Assembly (NCBI GenBank): GCA_001464735.1 | Contig: LNDU01000062.1 | Coordinates: 1-64,000, forward strand | Length of the DNA stretch: 64,000 nucleotides | Direction: 5' to 3' | From: Nitrospira sp. Ga0074138 | GTDB taxonomy: Bacteria; Nitrospirota; Nitrospiria; Nitrospirales; Nitrospiraceae | In this document: positions 54,490 through 63,705 of the stretch, piece after piece | Layout: each line of letters opens with the position of its first letter | How positions within the stretch are numbered: position 1 is the stretch's first letter | Translations under genes and position numbers: made by a program | Notes under the pieces: generated by a model | Seen by the model: only the letters and a program-made list of their open reading frames with translations | What the model was told of the DNA's origin: nothing | Databases searched by the model: none

Positions 54490-55311
54490 TTACGGATGGA
54501 ATGGTGAAAAGCCTAGTCCGTAAATGCGGCGGGTCAGTTCGATAAACTGTCCGATGGAAAAGGTTTCCGCACGGAGGGAAGGAGAGAGTGCAAGCGCTTC
54601 CAACGCAGCTCCTACCAGCTTCTGATCGTAACCCTGATCTTTGAGCGAATTGATGAGCGTCTTGCGGCGGTGGGCAAAAGCGGCTTTCACCAATGCTGCG
54701 AATTTGGGCTCCTCTTCCTGGTTCAGTACTCTCTGATGCTTGGTCTTTAGCAGAACCACAGCAGAGCCGACTTCCGGGCGCGGTCTGAAGCACTGCGCAG
54801 AGACTTGGAATGCTTTCGTAATCTCTGCCGCATACTGTGCCATAACTGAAAGTACTCCGTAGTCGGAGGTGTTGGGCTTTGCGACCAATCGATCGGCAAC
54901 TTCATTTTGCAGCATCAGCACCATGCGGGGAAAACGGTCGCGTTGATCGAGAAGCCGGAAGAGTAGGGGAGTTGATAAATAATATGGAAGATTGGCGACG
55001 ACAATGGTGCCGATCGGAAGCTGCTCAACCGGGTAGGTCATCGCATCGTCGAGGACGAGCGTGAGATTCGTGAACTGGGGTTGTCGTTCAGTTAGGAACG
55101 CATGGAGCCGAGGATCGACTTCGATCGCCGTCACGTAGCCACTCGCACGACACAGCGCTTCGGTGAGAATGCCTCGGCCTGGCCCGATTTCCAACGCGGT
55201 ATGAGTCGGGGTGAGTTCAGCCAGCGCGACGATTTTGCGGACAATGTTGGGGTCGATGAGGAAATTCTGTCCAAGGCGTTTGATCGCGGCTGGGGGGAGA
55301 GAGGTGTCCAC
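54490..55311 (-). CDS. rsmA: 16S rRNA dimethyladenosine transferase
   Basis: RsmA (KsgA) dimethylates the adjacent adenines A1518 and A1519 of 16S rRNA. The 273-residue protein has motif I ALEIGPGRGILTEALC, the acidic VTAIEVDPRLH, the catalytic NLPYYLSTPL (NLPY) and the C-terminal AFAHRRKTLINSL. I place the start at GTG 55311 because GGAG lies six bases upstream and the resulting length is typical; the longer frame to 55380 would overlap the preceding gene by 67 bases. It is the last gene of a five-gene minus-strand operon with larC, an antiporter, pdxA and an unknown gene; the rsmA-pdxA pairing is common in bacteria. Confidence 0.93.
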   Translation of the reverse strand: MDTSLPPAAIKRLGQNFLIDPNIVRKIVALAELTPTHTALEIGPGRGILTEALCRASGYVTAIEVDPRLHAFLTERQPQFTNLTLVLDDAMTYPVEQLPIGTIVVANLPYYLSTPLLFRLLDQRDRFPRMVLMLQNEVADRLVAKPNTSDYGVLSVMAQYAAEITKAFQVSAQCFRPRPEVGSAVVLLKTKHQRVLNQEEEPKFAALVKAAFAHRRKTLINSLKDQGYDQKLVGAALEALALSPSLRAETFSIGQFIELTRRIYGLGFSPFHP

Positions 55312-55313
55312 CC

Positions 55314-55631
55314 TCAACTCCGAGTTGGGGGGGCCTTGGCCAATTGCTTGGCCAATAGCATCAGTGGCGTGCGATAGCACTCCACAAGATCCGTAAACTC
55401 TTCAACCAAATCGTGAGTAAACGATGGCCCAGGGTGAACGCTCGCGAAAATTTGTCCTTCACGATGGCCTACGCTATTGGTGAGCAGCGCGACTGTGCGG
55501 GCTTTCCATTTTTCTAGTCGTTCCGTTCCAGCGACAGTGTTCAGGTCTTGAAGTGTCTGTTTCTCAAGCGTCTCCAATTCATCAATCTGACACCGAACCA
55601 CGGCAAGGCCCTTCGAAATATCAAGCGACAC
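55314..55631 (-). CDS. Small unknown protein between pdxA and rsmA
   Basis: The 105-residue protein, from GTG 55631 overlapping the pdxA end by 11 bases, reads LDISKGLAVVRCQIDELETL then EKWKARTVALLTNSVG and EEFTDLVECYRTPLMLLAKQ. It is mostly helical, with no motif. Its stop lies two bases before the rsmA start, so translation is coupled at both ends. The frame keeps the operon's codon usage and probably encodes a real protein. Function unknown. Confidence 0.65.
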   Translation of the reverse strand: MSLDISKGLAVVRCQIDELETLEKQTLQDLNTVAGTERLEKWKARTVALLTNSVGHREGQIFASVHPGPSFTHDLVEEFTDLVECYRTPLMLLAKQLAKAPPTRS

Positions 55632-56703
55632 GTTTGGTCCGTCCCTTCTTGATCGGAGTTGCCGCCGTTCTATTCTGAGCGATCCTGGCAGCCAGTTTGA
55701 TAGCCTCAATCAGGCTTCCGGGATCAGCGACTCCTTTCCCGACGATATCAAACGCGGTTCCATGATCCACTGAGGTGCGGATGATAGGCAAGCCTACGGT
55801 GAGATTGACGCAGGTGCCGAAGGCGACCAGCTTCAGGGGAATGAGACCTTGATCGTGGTAGAGGGCGACGACGCCGTCAAATGACCCTTTCGCAGCTTTT
55901 CCAAACAGCGTATCAGCCGGCAAGGGATCACTTGCCAGAATGCCCTGTTTTTGGGTGGCACGTGATGCCGGGAGGATGATTCGAGCTTCTTCATCGCCGA
56001 ACAATCCATGCTCACCGGCATGGGGATTGAGGGCAGCCACTCCGATCCTGGGGCGCTTGATGCCGAATAGTGTCGTCAGCGCCAATTGAGCCAAGCGGAT
56101 CGCCTTTTCAATCTTGGCTTGTGTCAGCAGCGCCGAGAGATCTCTGATTGCGATGTGTGTCGTGACGAACATAATACGTAACGGCCCGCCCACGATCATC
56201 ATGCCTGATTCGTTCGCGTGAGTGAGATCGGCCAACAACTCGGTATGGCCTGGGTACCGGCAGCCGGCCATATTGATGGCTTCTTTGTTGATGGGTGCCG
56301 TCACCATTCCTTCGATACAGCAGATCTGCGCCAGCTCAACAGCCTTTTTGATGAAGGCGACCGAAGCGGCACCGGTCTCTGCCGTGGCAATCCCGGACTT
56401 GAAGGGTCGCAGCGGTGTCTCCAGTGGATCTAGCACGGGCACGGTTTCTCTTCGCAGCGCCACCGGGTCATGACCGTGAACTCGGACTATGTTCAGTTTG
56501 AGCTTAAGGGCCTTGATCGTTCGTTCCATGACGGGAAACGATCCGATGACGATCGAGCGGCAGACCTTGCGCAAGTGAGCACCAGACAGAGCCTTGACGA
56601 TGACTTCTGGACCGATGCCGGCCGGGTCTCCCATCGTGATTCCCAGCAAGGGGAGTTGGGAGGACGAGGAACGTGTGCGAGGTGATCGCGATTCAGTTGA
56701 CAT
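55621..56703 (-). CDS. pdxA: 4-hydroxythreonine-4-phosphate dehydrogenase
   Basis: The 360-residue enzyme oxidises 4-phosphohydroxy-threonine in pyridoxal 5'-phosphate synthesis. Family marks are GITMGDPAGIGPEVIVKAL, TAPINKEAINMAGCRYPGHT with the metal His, VAALNPHAGEHGLFGDEE and VALYHDQGLIPLKLVAF. An extra Ser/Arg-rich N-terminus (about 16 residues) precedes the fold and may be partly unneeded. The start overlaps the antiporter gene by 11 bases. PdxA in an operon with rsmA is a frequent arrangement. Confidence 0.95.
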   Translation of the reverse strand: MSTESRSPRTRSSSSQLPLLGITMGDPAGIGPEVIVKALSGAHLRKVCRSIVIGSFPVMERTIKALKLKLNIVRVHGHDPVALRRETVPVLDPLETPLRPFKSGIATAETGAASVAFIKKAVELAQICCIEGMVTAPINKEAINMAGCRYPGHTELLADLTHANESGMMIVGGPLRIMFVTTHIAIRDLSALLTQAKIEKAIRLAQLALTTLFGIKRPRIGVAALNPHAGEHGLFGDEEARIILPASRATQKQGILASDPLPADTLFGKAAKGSFDGVVALYHDQGLIPLKLVAFGTCVNLTVGLPIIRTSVDHGTAFDIVGKGVADPGSLIEAIKLAARIAQNRTAATPIKKGRTKRVA

Positions 56704-57694
56704 AGAGATGCACCGTATAGCCGATATAGAACACAGCCCCGGCGGCGAGCAGCCACGGCCGCCACCGACCTCCGATCAGAATCTGCAGGAGGCAGAGTCC
56801 CACCGCTTGCACGGCTAAGATCATGGTGGTCAATGCCGATGGTGCAATCACCCACTCGGTTCCAATCAACCCCAGCGCAACCGGGAAGGTGCCTTGAAAG
56901 ACCATGGCGCCCGTAACATTGGCCACGGCGAGCCGGTCTTTCTTGCGATAGAGCCAGAGAAAGCTATTGGACATCTCGGGTAGCTCGGTGGCGAGCGGTG
57001 CGATGAGTAGCGCTAAAATCAACGGCGACATGGCGAACAAGCCGGCCATCGATTCTGCAGCCATGACAAAAAGATGGGCGCCTAATATCAATCCCCCTAA
57101 ACCCAAGAAAGCTTGAAATCCGATCATCGCATAGGACGGCGTGGCTGCGTGCTTGTCGAAAATCAGTGGTTCCAGCTCACCACCTTCTTCCCCATCAGCC
57201 GGTGCGAATTTGAGCTTCATGTAGTAAATATACAAACAGACCAATACACCGGCTGCGACAAAGTGAATCAGTCTGGAGGGCACGAAGGCGCAACCCAAGG
57301 CTATGAAATATCCCATCATGAAAAACGTGAGGTCTGTCAACACTTCACGATAGTTGAGGTGAAATTGAGCAGTCCGCTTGCCAGCCCGGGCATAGAGCAG
57401 CAGAAGAATGGCCAGAATGGGCAGCACCAGTGTGCTGAGCATGAACGGGGCACCTAAGATGGCACCTAAGCCAACCTCAACCTCTTCACGGCTATCGCCG
57501 AAGAAAATCGCAATGATCGGGATCGAGGTTTCAGGCAGGGTCGTGCCGATGGCTGCAAAGACACTGCCGACGGCCCCCTCGGAGATACCCCGCCGCTTGC
57601 CAAACCATTCAATGGCGTTCGTAAAGAGTGCGCAACCACCAAGTGTGACCGCGACGGAAACGAGAAAGAGGAGCACGTAGTACAGCACGGTCAT
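56693..57694 (-). CDS. CaCA-family cation/calcium exchanger
   Basis: The 333-residue protein has about ten transmembrane helices in two inverted halves. Each carries an alpha-repeat: FAAIGTTLPETSIPIIAIFF near the N-terminus and LLIAPLATELPEMSNSFLWL in the second half, with the ion-binding Glu in each. An acidic cytosolic loop (GEEGGELEPL) separates them. It exchanges Ca2+ or another cation for Na+ or H+ across the inner membrane. Its ATG overlaps the larC stop by four bases. Confidence 0.93.
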   Translation of the reverse strand: MTVLYYVLLFLVSVAVTLGGCALFTNAIEWFGKRRGISEGAVGSVFAAIGTTLPETSIPIIAIFFGDSREEVEVGLGAILGAPFMLSTLVLPILAILLLLYARAGKRTAQFHLNYREVLTDLTFFMMGYFIALGCAFVPSRLIHFVAAGVLVCLYIYYMKLKFAPADGEEGGELEPLIFDKHAATPSYAMIGFQAFLGLGGLILGAHLFVMAAESMAGLFAMSPLILALLIAPLATELPEMSNSFLWLYRKKDRLAVANVTGAMVFQGTFPVALGLIGTEWVIAPSALTTMILAVQAVGLCLLQILIGGRWRPWLLAAGAVFYIGYTVHLYVN

Positions 57695-58908
57695 GCTCGG
57701 CCTCGCGCAGTTGTGATTCTCGTCTTCCTGCGTCCGTGTCGATAGACCATTAGCGCTTCCTCCATAACCGTCTTGAGAGGGCGGCCGGTTCGTTGCGCGA
57801 TGGCTTTACAGTCCTCATATTCGGGGGCTGCTTTTTCCCATCCGGCGCCGACCTCGGCAACTTTCATGCGAACGACTCCGCCTTGGGTCGTGACGGGGAC
57901 GAATCGCCTGGTGAGGACCCGTCGGCGTACTTCATGAAGCCGCACTCCGAGCGTGGTTGTTTCCTGGAAGAGGATCTCGACCACGGCATCCGTCCGGTCT
58001 TCAGTGGCTAGGCAGCTCAGCAGGATTCCTGGCCGGCTTTTCTTCATGATGACGGGAACCAGCACGACATCAACAGCACCGACCCGAAAGAGTTGTTCCA
58101 TGATGTATTCGTAGGTCTGCGGACTGAGGTCGTCAAGATTCGTGTCAATCTGTATCATCCGCTCGGTCTGATTGGCCGCCGATGTAGGCTCTTCCTCCAC
58201 AAACAGGCGCAAGACATTAGGCCACCCGTCTGGATTGTGGTCGCCGGCTCCGTAGCCCACGGCCATACTTCTCATCGTCGGCAGAGGGCCGAATTCCGAC
58301 GCCAATGTCCGAAGCAGCGCAACCCCGGTGGGAGTAGCAAGCTCACAGCGTGGACCGTCGGCGTAGATCGGCACTCCCCTCGCCAGCGCTGCCACTGCGG
58401 GTCCTGGAACCGGTAAGAGTCCGTGTGAGGTTTGAATCGACCCGGCCCCAACATTGATCGGAGACGCGGTCACTCGGGTGGCGTTCAAGAGATAGCACCC
58501 CAGCACGCCTCCGACAACATCGATAAATGAATCCATCACCCCGACTTCATGAAAGTGAACATCTTTCACATCGACTCGATGGGCAAGGCTTTCGGCTTCA
58601 GCCAGTCGATCAAAGACCGACCGGCTCCGTTCCTTGACCGGGCCTGGCAACGTGCTGTCGGCAAGGATCTTTCGAATGCGAGAGAGGGACAGCGGCCGTT
58701 GAAATCCCTGTTGAACGATGACGTCGACCTTTATTGCTGGAAGCGCGCCACGATGCACCTCGCGCTTTTGCAGGCGGTAGCCGCGGAGCTTGAGGCGTTT
58801 GAGGCCGTCAACTAAGCTTGTCCACGAGAGCCCGGCACTCACCAGTGCGCCCAGGACCATATCTCCACTGACCCCAGAGAAACAATCGAAATGTAAATGA
58901 CGGCCCAC
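57691..58908 (-). CDS. larC: Nickel insertion protein for the nickel-pincer cofactor
   Basis: The 405-residue protein begins HLHFDCFSGVSGDMVLGALV, the LarC signature, and continues with VDVKDVHFHEVGVMDSFIDV, SHGLLPVPGPA and PTGVALLRTLASEFG, ending with ETTTLGVRLHEV and a basic tail. LarC inserts nickel into the pyridinium bis-thiocarboxylate made by LarB and LarE. larB is present at 59.7 kb on the same strand in another operon, but no larE or larA occurs in the window. In many genomes larB/larC serve enzymes other than lactate racemase. It opens the operon that leads to rsmA. Confidence 0.93.
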   Translation of the reverse strand: MGRHLHFDCFSGVSGDMVLGALVSAGLSWTSLVDGLKRLKLRGYRLQKREVHRGALPAIKVDVIVQQGFQRPLSLSRIRKILADSTLPGPVKERSRSVFDRLAEAESLAHRVDVKDVHFHEVGVMDSFIDVVGGVLGCYLLNATRVTASPINVGAGSIQTSHGLLPVPGPAVAALARGVPIYADGPRCELATPTGVALLRTLASEFGPLPTMRSMAVGYGAGDHNPDGWPNVLRLFVEEEPTSAANQTERMIQIDTNLDDLSPQTYEYIMEQLFRVGAVDVVLVPVIMKKSRPGILLSCLATEDRTDAVVEILFQETTTLGVRLHEVRRRVLTRRFVPVTTQGGVVRMKVAEVGAGWEKAAPEYEDCKAIAQRTGRPLKTVMEEALMVYRHGRRKTRITTARGRA

Positions 58909-59084
58909 TCAGTTCCTCACATGCGATGCGCAAAATGACCGGACATCTTACCGAAGGCGTGGACGAACGGCAATCGCTGGTTCATTCTCGACGCTTCGTT
59001 GACAGCCCAGGGATGCTATGTTATCCCCCTAACAATACGGTCAAGTTGCATTGTGGCGGACGCACCGCTCTCGTTCAGGAAAGT

Positions 59085-59630
59085 ATGGGGTCAGGGTTTT
59101 TGTTGAAGACGTCACGTAATTTCCATCGTGCCAGGCTTCTGCTCGGGTTGCTCACCCTATGTGCTTCTCTGATGGCCTTATTCCCAGCAGACAGCCTCTC
59201 GAAAGTGAAGCCCCCTCGCGTTCCTAGGCCCGAGCCTCAGCTTAAAATTGTCGGCCTTAACATTACCCCGACACCATATGCTCTGGGCAACGGGTCTCTT
59301 CAGTTTTCCGTTACGGTACAGCTTCCGAAAGAAGTGGATGGATCCACGATTTTGGAGGTGACCTCGCTCATTAGTTCTCCGTCGAAGAGCTCGCTGCGAT
59401 TTCTCACTTATCGACAGCCCATCCAAGTCCCTCCAGCCGTGGATGGGGAAACAGGACGATCAAAGGTGTCCGTTGAACTTGCGTGGGATGGCCAGGATCA
59501 CCGAAAGCAACTCGCCGGGGTGGGTATGTATTCGTATGAAGTGCGGACAAAGTTGTTGGCCAATGGAGAAAAGGGGTTACGCACCGTGATGGTCGCCTGG
59601 CCGAAGCGAGGCCTACTGGAAGTGAAATAG
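59085..59630 (+). CDS. Exported protein of unknown function
   Basis: The 181-residue protein has an N-terminal hydrophobic segment (ARLLLGLLTLCASLMALFPA) after a basic start and is probably secreted or anchored. The mature part is beta-rich, with LKIVGLNITPTPYALGNGSL and ELAWDGQDHRKQLAGVGMYS, suggesting an immunoglobulin-like fold. ATG 59085 follows CAGGAAAG. The DNA up to 58926 stays open, but no signal peptide would result. Its end shares a hairpin with the convergent larB gene. Confidence 0.7.
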   Translation: MGSGFLLKTSRNFHRARLLLGLLTLCASLMALFPADSLSKVKPPRVPRPEPQLKIVGLNITPTPYALGNGSLQFSVTVQLPKEVDGSTILEVTSLISSPSKSSLRFLTYRQPIQVPPAVDGETGRSKVSVELAWDGQDHRKQLAGVGMYSYEVRTKLLANGEKGLRTVMVAWPKRGLLEVK

Positions 59631-59660
59631 AGGCTCATCCATTTCTCCCGCGCCTATTTC
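59624..59660. terminator. Bidirectional hairpin overlapping two convergent stop codons
   Basis: GAAATAG-A-GGC (59624-59634) pairs with GCC-TATTTC (59652-59660), with one bulged base and a 17-base loop. The stem includes the stop codon of the exported protein gene and that of larB on the other strand. The A/T ends could serve as a terminator in both directions. Confidence 0.5.
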
Positions 59661-60409
59661 TCTACTCCCAACATATTGATCCGATGTGCGAGGCAGGCCG
59701 CGCCGAATCCGTTGTCGATATTCATCACGCCTACACCCGCTGCGCAGGAATTGAGCATCGTCAGCAGCGCAGCGACTCCCCCGAAGCTCGCACCATAGCC
59801 TCGGCTGGTTGGCACGGCAATGACCGGGCAGTGGACTAAACCTCCCACCACGCTCGGCAGGACACCATCCATACCGGCCGCGACGATCACGACCTTCGCA
59901 TCGAACAGCCGATCTCTCTTTCCGAGCAGTCGATGGATACCTGCAACCCCGACATCGTACAGTCGCTCGACGTGGCTTCCCATCACTTCTGCCGTCACAC
60001 GAGCTTCTTCCGCCACAGGCACGTCCGCCGTTCCCGCGGTCACCACGAGTATATGCCCATGTTGTTTCTGCCTGGAAGCGCGAATCGCCACCAGGCGTGC
60101 ATCGGGATAGTACTGTGCTCGCCGATCCAGACGGCGAATGGCTCGACCAACCGATGGGTCGGCACGAGTGGCAAGAAACGGACCTTGTTTCTTGATGAGC
60201 GCCCGAGCAATGGCGATGATCTGCGCTGTGGTTTTCCCTTCACACAAGATGACCTCGGGGAACCCTTGTCGTAACGACCGATGATGATCGAGTGAGGCAA
60301 ATCCCAGATCCTCAAATGGCAGTGACCGCAGGCGGTGAAGTGCCTGTTCCACCGTGATGTTGCCTTGACGGACTTGCTGCAATAGCCGTTCGATTCCTTC
60401 TGGATTCAT
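59654..60409 (-). CDS. larB: Nickel-pincer cofactor carboxylase
   Basis: The 251-residue protein has a helical N-terminus (IERLLQQVRQGNITVEQALH) and a PurE-like domain with LVVTAGTADVPVAEEARVTA, VVIVAAGMDGVLPSVVGGLV and AVPTSRGYGASFGGVAALLT. LarB carboxylates and splits nicotinate adenine dinucleotide as the first step of the nickel-pincer cofactor. ATG 60409 overlaps the gpsA stop (ATGA) and has a GGGG-containing ribosome site. The pairing with gpsA is unusual; larC lies 0.8 kb downstream in a separate unit. Confidence 0.93.
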   Translation of the reverse strand: MNPEGIERLLQQVRQGNITVEQALHRLRSLPFEDLGFASLDHHRSLRQGFPEVILCEGKTTAQIIAIARALIKKQGPFLATRADPSVGRAIRRLDRRAQYYPDARLVAIRASRQKQHGHILVVTAGTADVPVAEEARVTAEVMGSHVERLYDVGVAGIHRLLGKRDRLFDAKVVIVAAGMDGVLPSVVGGLVHCPVIAVPTSRGYGASFGGVAALLTMLNSCAAGVGVMNIDNGFGAACLAHRINMLGVEK

Positions 60410-61428
60410 GTCCACCCCTTCTCTGATTTTGCATCCCGCTCCATCAAATCGGTAACGGCCTTCCTGCAAGATTTATCGTCATACAGCACGGCGTTGATTT
60501 CTTGAATGATTGGCATATCAATCTGATAACGACGAGCCAATATTAATGCAGCACGTGCCGTCCGAACGCCTTCAGCGACAGCCTGCATTCCTGCCAATAT
60601 CGCCTCCAACTTTTCTCCCTGGCCGAGGCGAACGCCTACCGAATGGTTTCGGCTGAGTGTGCCTGTACAGGTCAGGACCAGATCGCCGACCCCGGACAGC
60701 CCATAAAACGTGCGCGGATCGGCTCCCATTGCAGCGCCAAGCCTGATGATTTCAGCCAGGCCTCGGGTAATAAGCGCCGCGCGGGCATTGAGCCCGAGGG
60801 CCAGACCATCTATCACACCGGCAGCCAGTGCCATGACATTTTTCAGGGCTCCGCCGAGTTGAACGCCGATGACGTCTGTATCGGCGTACACACGAAATAC
60901 AGGCGTCATCAACGCACCTTGAAACTGCCGCACGAGTTGTTCATCGGAGCCAGCCAAGCACACGGCCGTGGGTTTCCTCATGCTGAATTCGGAAGCGAAA
61001 CTGGGTCCAGAAAGCACCATGAAGGAGCGGTGCATGGACGGCGACAACTCGTCCTCCATGACCTGGGTCATCAATTTGGCCGTGGTTTCTTCTATGCCTT
61101 TGGTTGCGCACACGAACGGTAGGGGCTCTGAGATGTAGGGTGCCAACTGATGCAACACGGATCGGGTTATGTGCGAAGGAACGGCAAGCACAACCCCATC
61201 ACAGCCATTTACGGCGTCAACCAGTGAGGAAGTGGCCGTCAAATTTGATGGAAGAGGGACATCTTTCAGGAAGACAGGATTTTCATGAGAGGTGTTGATG
61301 GCGTTGACGACGTCGTGTTCATAGGCCCAGAGGCGAACCTCCAGACCCTTTTCGGCCAGATGTTTGGACAGGGCTGTGCCCCAGGCTCCAGCTCCAATAA
61401 CGCCGATCTTGTTGATCGTGGTTGGCAT
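60406..61428 (-). CDS. gpsA: Glycerol-3-phosphate dehydrogenase (NAD(P)+)
   Basis: The 340-residue enzyme makes sn-glycerol 3-phosphate for phospholipids. Motifs are IGVIGAGAWGTALSKHLAEK (nucleotide site), PFVCATKGIEE, LSGPSFASEF, the catalytic Lys in QLGGALKNVMALAAG, and GLSGVGDLVLTCTG. Length and sequence are complete. It precedes larB with a 4-base overlap. The start at 61428 fits the family; no ribosome site is strong. Confidence 0.96.
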   Translation of the reverse strand: MPTTINKIGVIGAGAWGTALSKHLAEKGLEVRLWAYEHDVVNAINTSHENPVFLKDVPLPSNLTATSSLVDAVNGCDGVVLAVPSHITRSVLHQLAPYISEPLPFVCATKGIEETTAKLMTQVMEDELSPSMHRSFMVLSGPSFASEFSMRKPTAVCLAGSDEQLVRQFQGALMTPVFRVYADTDVIGVQLGGALKNVMALAAGVIDGLALGLNARAALITRGLAEIIRLGAAMGADPRTFYGLSGVGDLVLTCTGTLSRNHSVGVRLGQGEKLEAILAGMQAVAEGVRTARAALILARRYQIDMPIIQEINAVLYDDKSCRKAVTDLMERDAKSEKGWT

Positions 61429-61646
61429 AAGCGATTCAGCCTCATGGCAAAATCATCACCCATCCATTCAGGAAGGCGGATTATATAAGATGCTATCGAG
61501 TACCTGTCAATGAATGAGGATTCCGTCATATGAACGGCAGCGGGCCTGTTCGTCCCTTGTCAGGATTCTAGAAATAGCTTCGCCACTACCTGTTCAAGTC
61601 ATAAGATGGAAGGTGGGCATATATACAGGCAATCCCGAGGATTCCG

Positions 61647-62384
61647 ATGAAACACTGGTATGCGACACGAGTCTCCTCAGGAATTTCTGCAACAGCGCTG
61701 TTGCTTTCGTCCCTATTTATTGTTGTTCCCACTGCGTATGGTGAAACGTACGTTGCTGGACAATTCGGATTCGCGGTGCCTGGTCTAGGTGGCGGCCTCT
61801 CGGACGGTGATATTAATTCCTCATTCTTTCTTCCCGGTACGACACACGGCGAGTTTGAGTTATCAACTTCTCTTATGTTTGGCGGAAAAGTAGGTCACTA
61901 CTTTAATTCCGCTCGCTGGATTGGCGTAGAGGCGGAAGTGTTTCATACAACTCCCCACATTGACCAGCAAGTTCATACTTTTCAGAACCCCTCAGTGCCC
62001 GGCGTAACAGCAAGCGCAACTCTTCAAGGTGCACACCTTCGCGTCCTGACTGTAGCGCCTTTTAATCTTATGTTTCGCTATCATAAAACCCGGTTGCAAC
62101 CATATATCGGTTTTGGACCTGGAATCTTCTTTGCTCGAATCAGTGGGGAAGGACTGGCGCCAGACTCGCCCAGTTCCTCGTCCGATAATGCGAGACTTGG
62201 ACTCAACGTTAAGGCGGGGCTCCAATACTACGTTACGAAACACCTGACTGCATTTGCAGAATGGAAGTTTAACTACGCACGCTTTGCATTCGCAGACAAC
62301 CCGGAACTCTTTCCCTTCTTCTTTGGCATGGATGCCACCTACAAAATGCACCTCGTCTCTTTCGGCGTCGGCTATCATTTCTAA
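61647..62384 (+). CDS. Outer-membrane beta-barrel protein
   Basis: The 245-residue protein has a signal peptide (ISATALLLSSLFIVVPTAYG) and barrel strands such as YVAGQFGFAVPG, RWIGVEAEVFHT, LQPYIGFGPGIFFAR and the final LVSFGVGYHF, whose terminal Phe is the outer-membrane assembly signal. It is related in type to OmpA/OmpW-like porins but without a periplasmic domain. It is not evidently paralogous to the barrels at 42-44 kb. ATG 61647 has CGAGGA upstream. Monocistronic. Confidence 0.88.
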   Translation: MKHWYATRVSSGISATALLLSSLFIVVPTAYGETYVAGQFGFAVPGLGGGLSDGDINSSFFLPGTTHGEFELSTSLMFGGKVGHYFNSARWIGVEAEVFHTTPHIDQQVHTFQNPSVPGVTASATLQGAHLRVLTVAPFNLMFRYHKTRLQPYIGFGPGIFFARISGEGLAPDSPSSSSDNARLGLNVKAGLQYYVTKHLTAFAEWKFNYARFAFADNPELFPFFFGMDATYKMHLVSFGVGYHF

Positions 62385-62474
62385 ACTTCTTTCCTGATCC
62401 TGATCACTGAACCAGGAATTACTGCAGCTTTTTATGTTAGGCTCTCACTACTCCAGCTTTCGTTTGTACACCTT

Positions 62475-62834
62475 ATGCAAGCCTGCCCAACCTGCAGCCG
62501 GTCACAACCGGAGATCAACCGTTTCTGTATCCAATGCGGCCGGCGACTCGCCGATCGATCGGAGAGTCGGACGGCTACTCAACCCTCTAATACCTCGGCA
62601 CCAGATCAACTCAATCTCGCGGTACTCTACGGGATGGTCGTCGTGCTCATTCTGGCTGCCTTGTTCCCTCCATGGGAGACACCGCCGACGCAGACCCCGG
62701 AGTTTCTCGGCATGTATTTCATCTTCTCTCCACCAACTCCGGACGCTGTTGTGAGCCGCATGCTTCTGACCATTGAGCTCGTTACGATCGCGATTGCCGG
62801 CATGTATGGCGCGTTTCTGTTCAGGAAAAAGTGA
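62475..62834 (+). CDS. Zinc-ribbon membrane protein
   Basis: The 119-residue protein starts with a zinc ribbon (ACPTCSRSQPEINRFCIQCG; CPTC and CIQC) as in many small bacterial membrane proteins. Two hydrophobic segments follow (LAVLYGMVVVLILAALFP and LVTIAIAGMYGAFLF). It is likely inner-membrane with the ribbon in the cytosol. Function unknown. ATG 62475 is the only start that keeps the full ribbon. Confidence 0.75.
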   Translation: MQACPTCSRSQPEINRFCIQCGRRLADRSESRTATQPSNTSAPDQLNLAVLYGMVVVLILAALFPPWETPPTQTPEFLGMYFIFSPPTPDAVVSRMLLTIELVTIAIAGMYGAFLFRKK

Positions 62835-62904
62835 TTGGGCAATAGTCATTCGTCATTGATCAGAATAAATTCGTGTCCGTTCATCGATTGGCCAATGACT
62901 TTTC

Positions 62905-63705
62905 TCAGTCCAACGCGAGTGTGAGACACTTGGCCGACCCACCGGATTTCATGAACTCATCGAGCTGAACCTGGTGGATTTCATATCCTCGCATACGGAG
63001 CCATGCCTGAGTGGCGGGACATCCCGTAGGGAGAACGACATGTTTCCCGACACAGACAGCATTGCAGGCGAACTGTAGGGCTTCATCTTCTGGAACGGCA
63101 AGACGCAGCTTGTCAGGAGTCCGTTCTGCAATCGCTGCCTGGCCATAGCGATCAAAGGCAGCAGGGAAATAGAGGAGCTCGCCGCCACTCAAGGGACAGA
63201 GACAGGTATCCAGATGATAGAAGCGGCTGTCGACAAGTTCGAGGGGAATGATTTCTCGGTGAAAACGCTCACTGAGAACCGGGAAGACGTGGATATCCGA
63301 TCGTTGTCTATAGCCACCGAACCAGTATTCTGAAAAACCCAGGAGGTCGCCTGCTCCCTCAAAATACAGCTCCTTTTCTACTGTGACCACGTCATAGCCC
63401 TGCCCACGGAACCAATCTTCAAAATGAGCCTCTTCAGGCTGACGCTCAGGGTGCCGGAAACGACTCACGATGGCGGTTCGCCCCACCACGATGCCTGCAT
63501 TGGCCGTAAATACGAGGTCGGGCAACCCAGGAATGGGAGTCATTCGTTCGAGTACGACGCCCACGTCTTTTTCGAGTACTCGCATCAATTCATGCCACTG
63601 TCGCATCGCCCTTCCGTGATCTACGCGATTGGTAAGCCGCATCCAGGGATTGATCTCATACTCAATCCCAAAAAAATCCGGAGGACACACGAGGAGGCGG
63701 CTCAT
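62905..63705 (-). CDS. Arginine dihydrolase-like amidinohydrolase (ArgZ/AgrE N-terminal type)
   Basis: The 266-residue protein opens with LLVCPPDFFGIEYEINPWMR, a signature of cyanobacterial ArgZ and the N-terminal half of AgrE, and shows PGLPDLVFTANAGIVV with the Asn linked to dihydrolase activity. Later it has the active-site His in FYHLDTCLCPLSGG and the Cys nucleophile in GGSAKCLTLAL. These enzymes convert arginine to ornithine, CO2 and two ammonia. The Asn being present argues against simple deiminase activity. DDAH-like function is the main alternative. It overlaps by four bases with the upstream LOR/SDH-type gene. Confidence 0.85.
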   Translation of the reverse strand: MSRLLVCPPDFFGIEYEINPWMRLTNRVDHGRAMRQWHELMRVLEKDVGVVLERMTPIPGLPDLVFTANAGIVVGRTAIVSRFRHPERQPEEAHFEDWFRGQGYDVVTVEKELYFEGAGDLLGFSEYWFGGYRQRSDIHVFPVLSERFHREIIPLELVDSRFYHLDTCLCPLSGGELLYFPAAFDRYGQAAIAERTPDKLRLAVPEDEALQFACNAVCVGKHVVLPTGCPATQAWLRMRGYEIHQVQLDEFMKSGGSAKCLTLALD

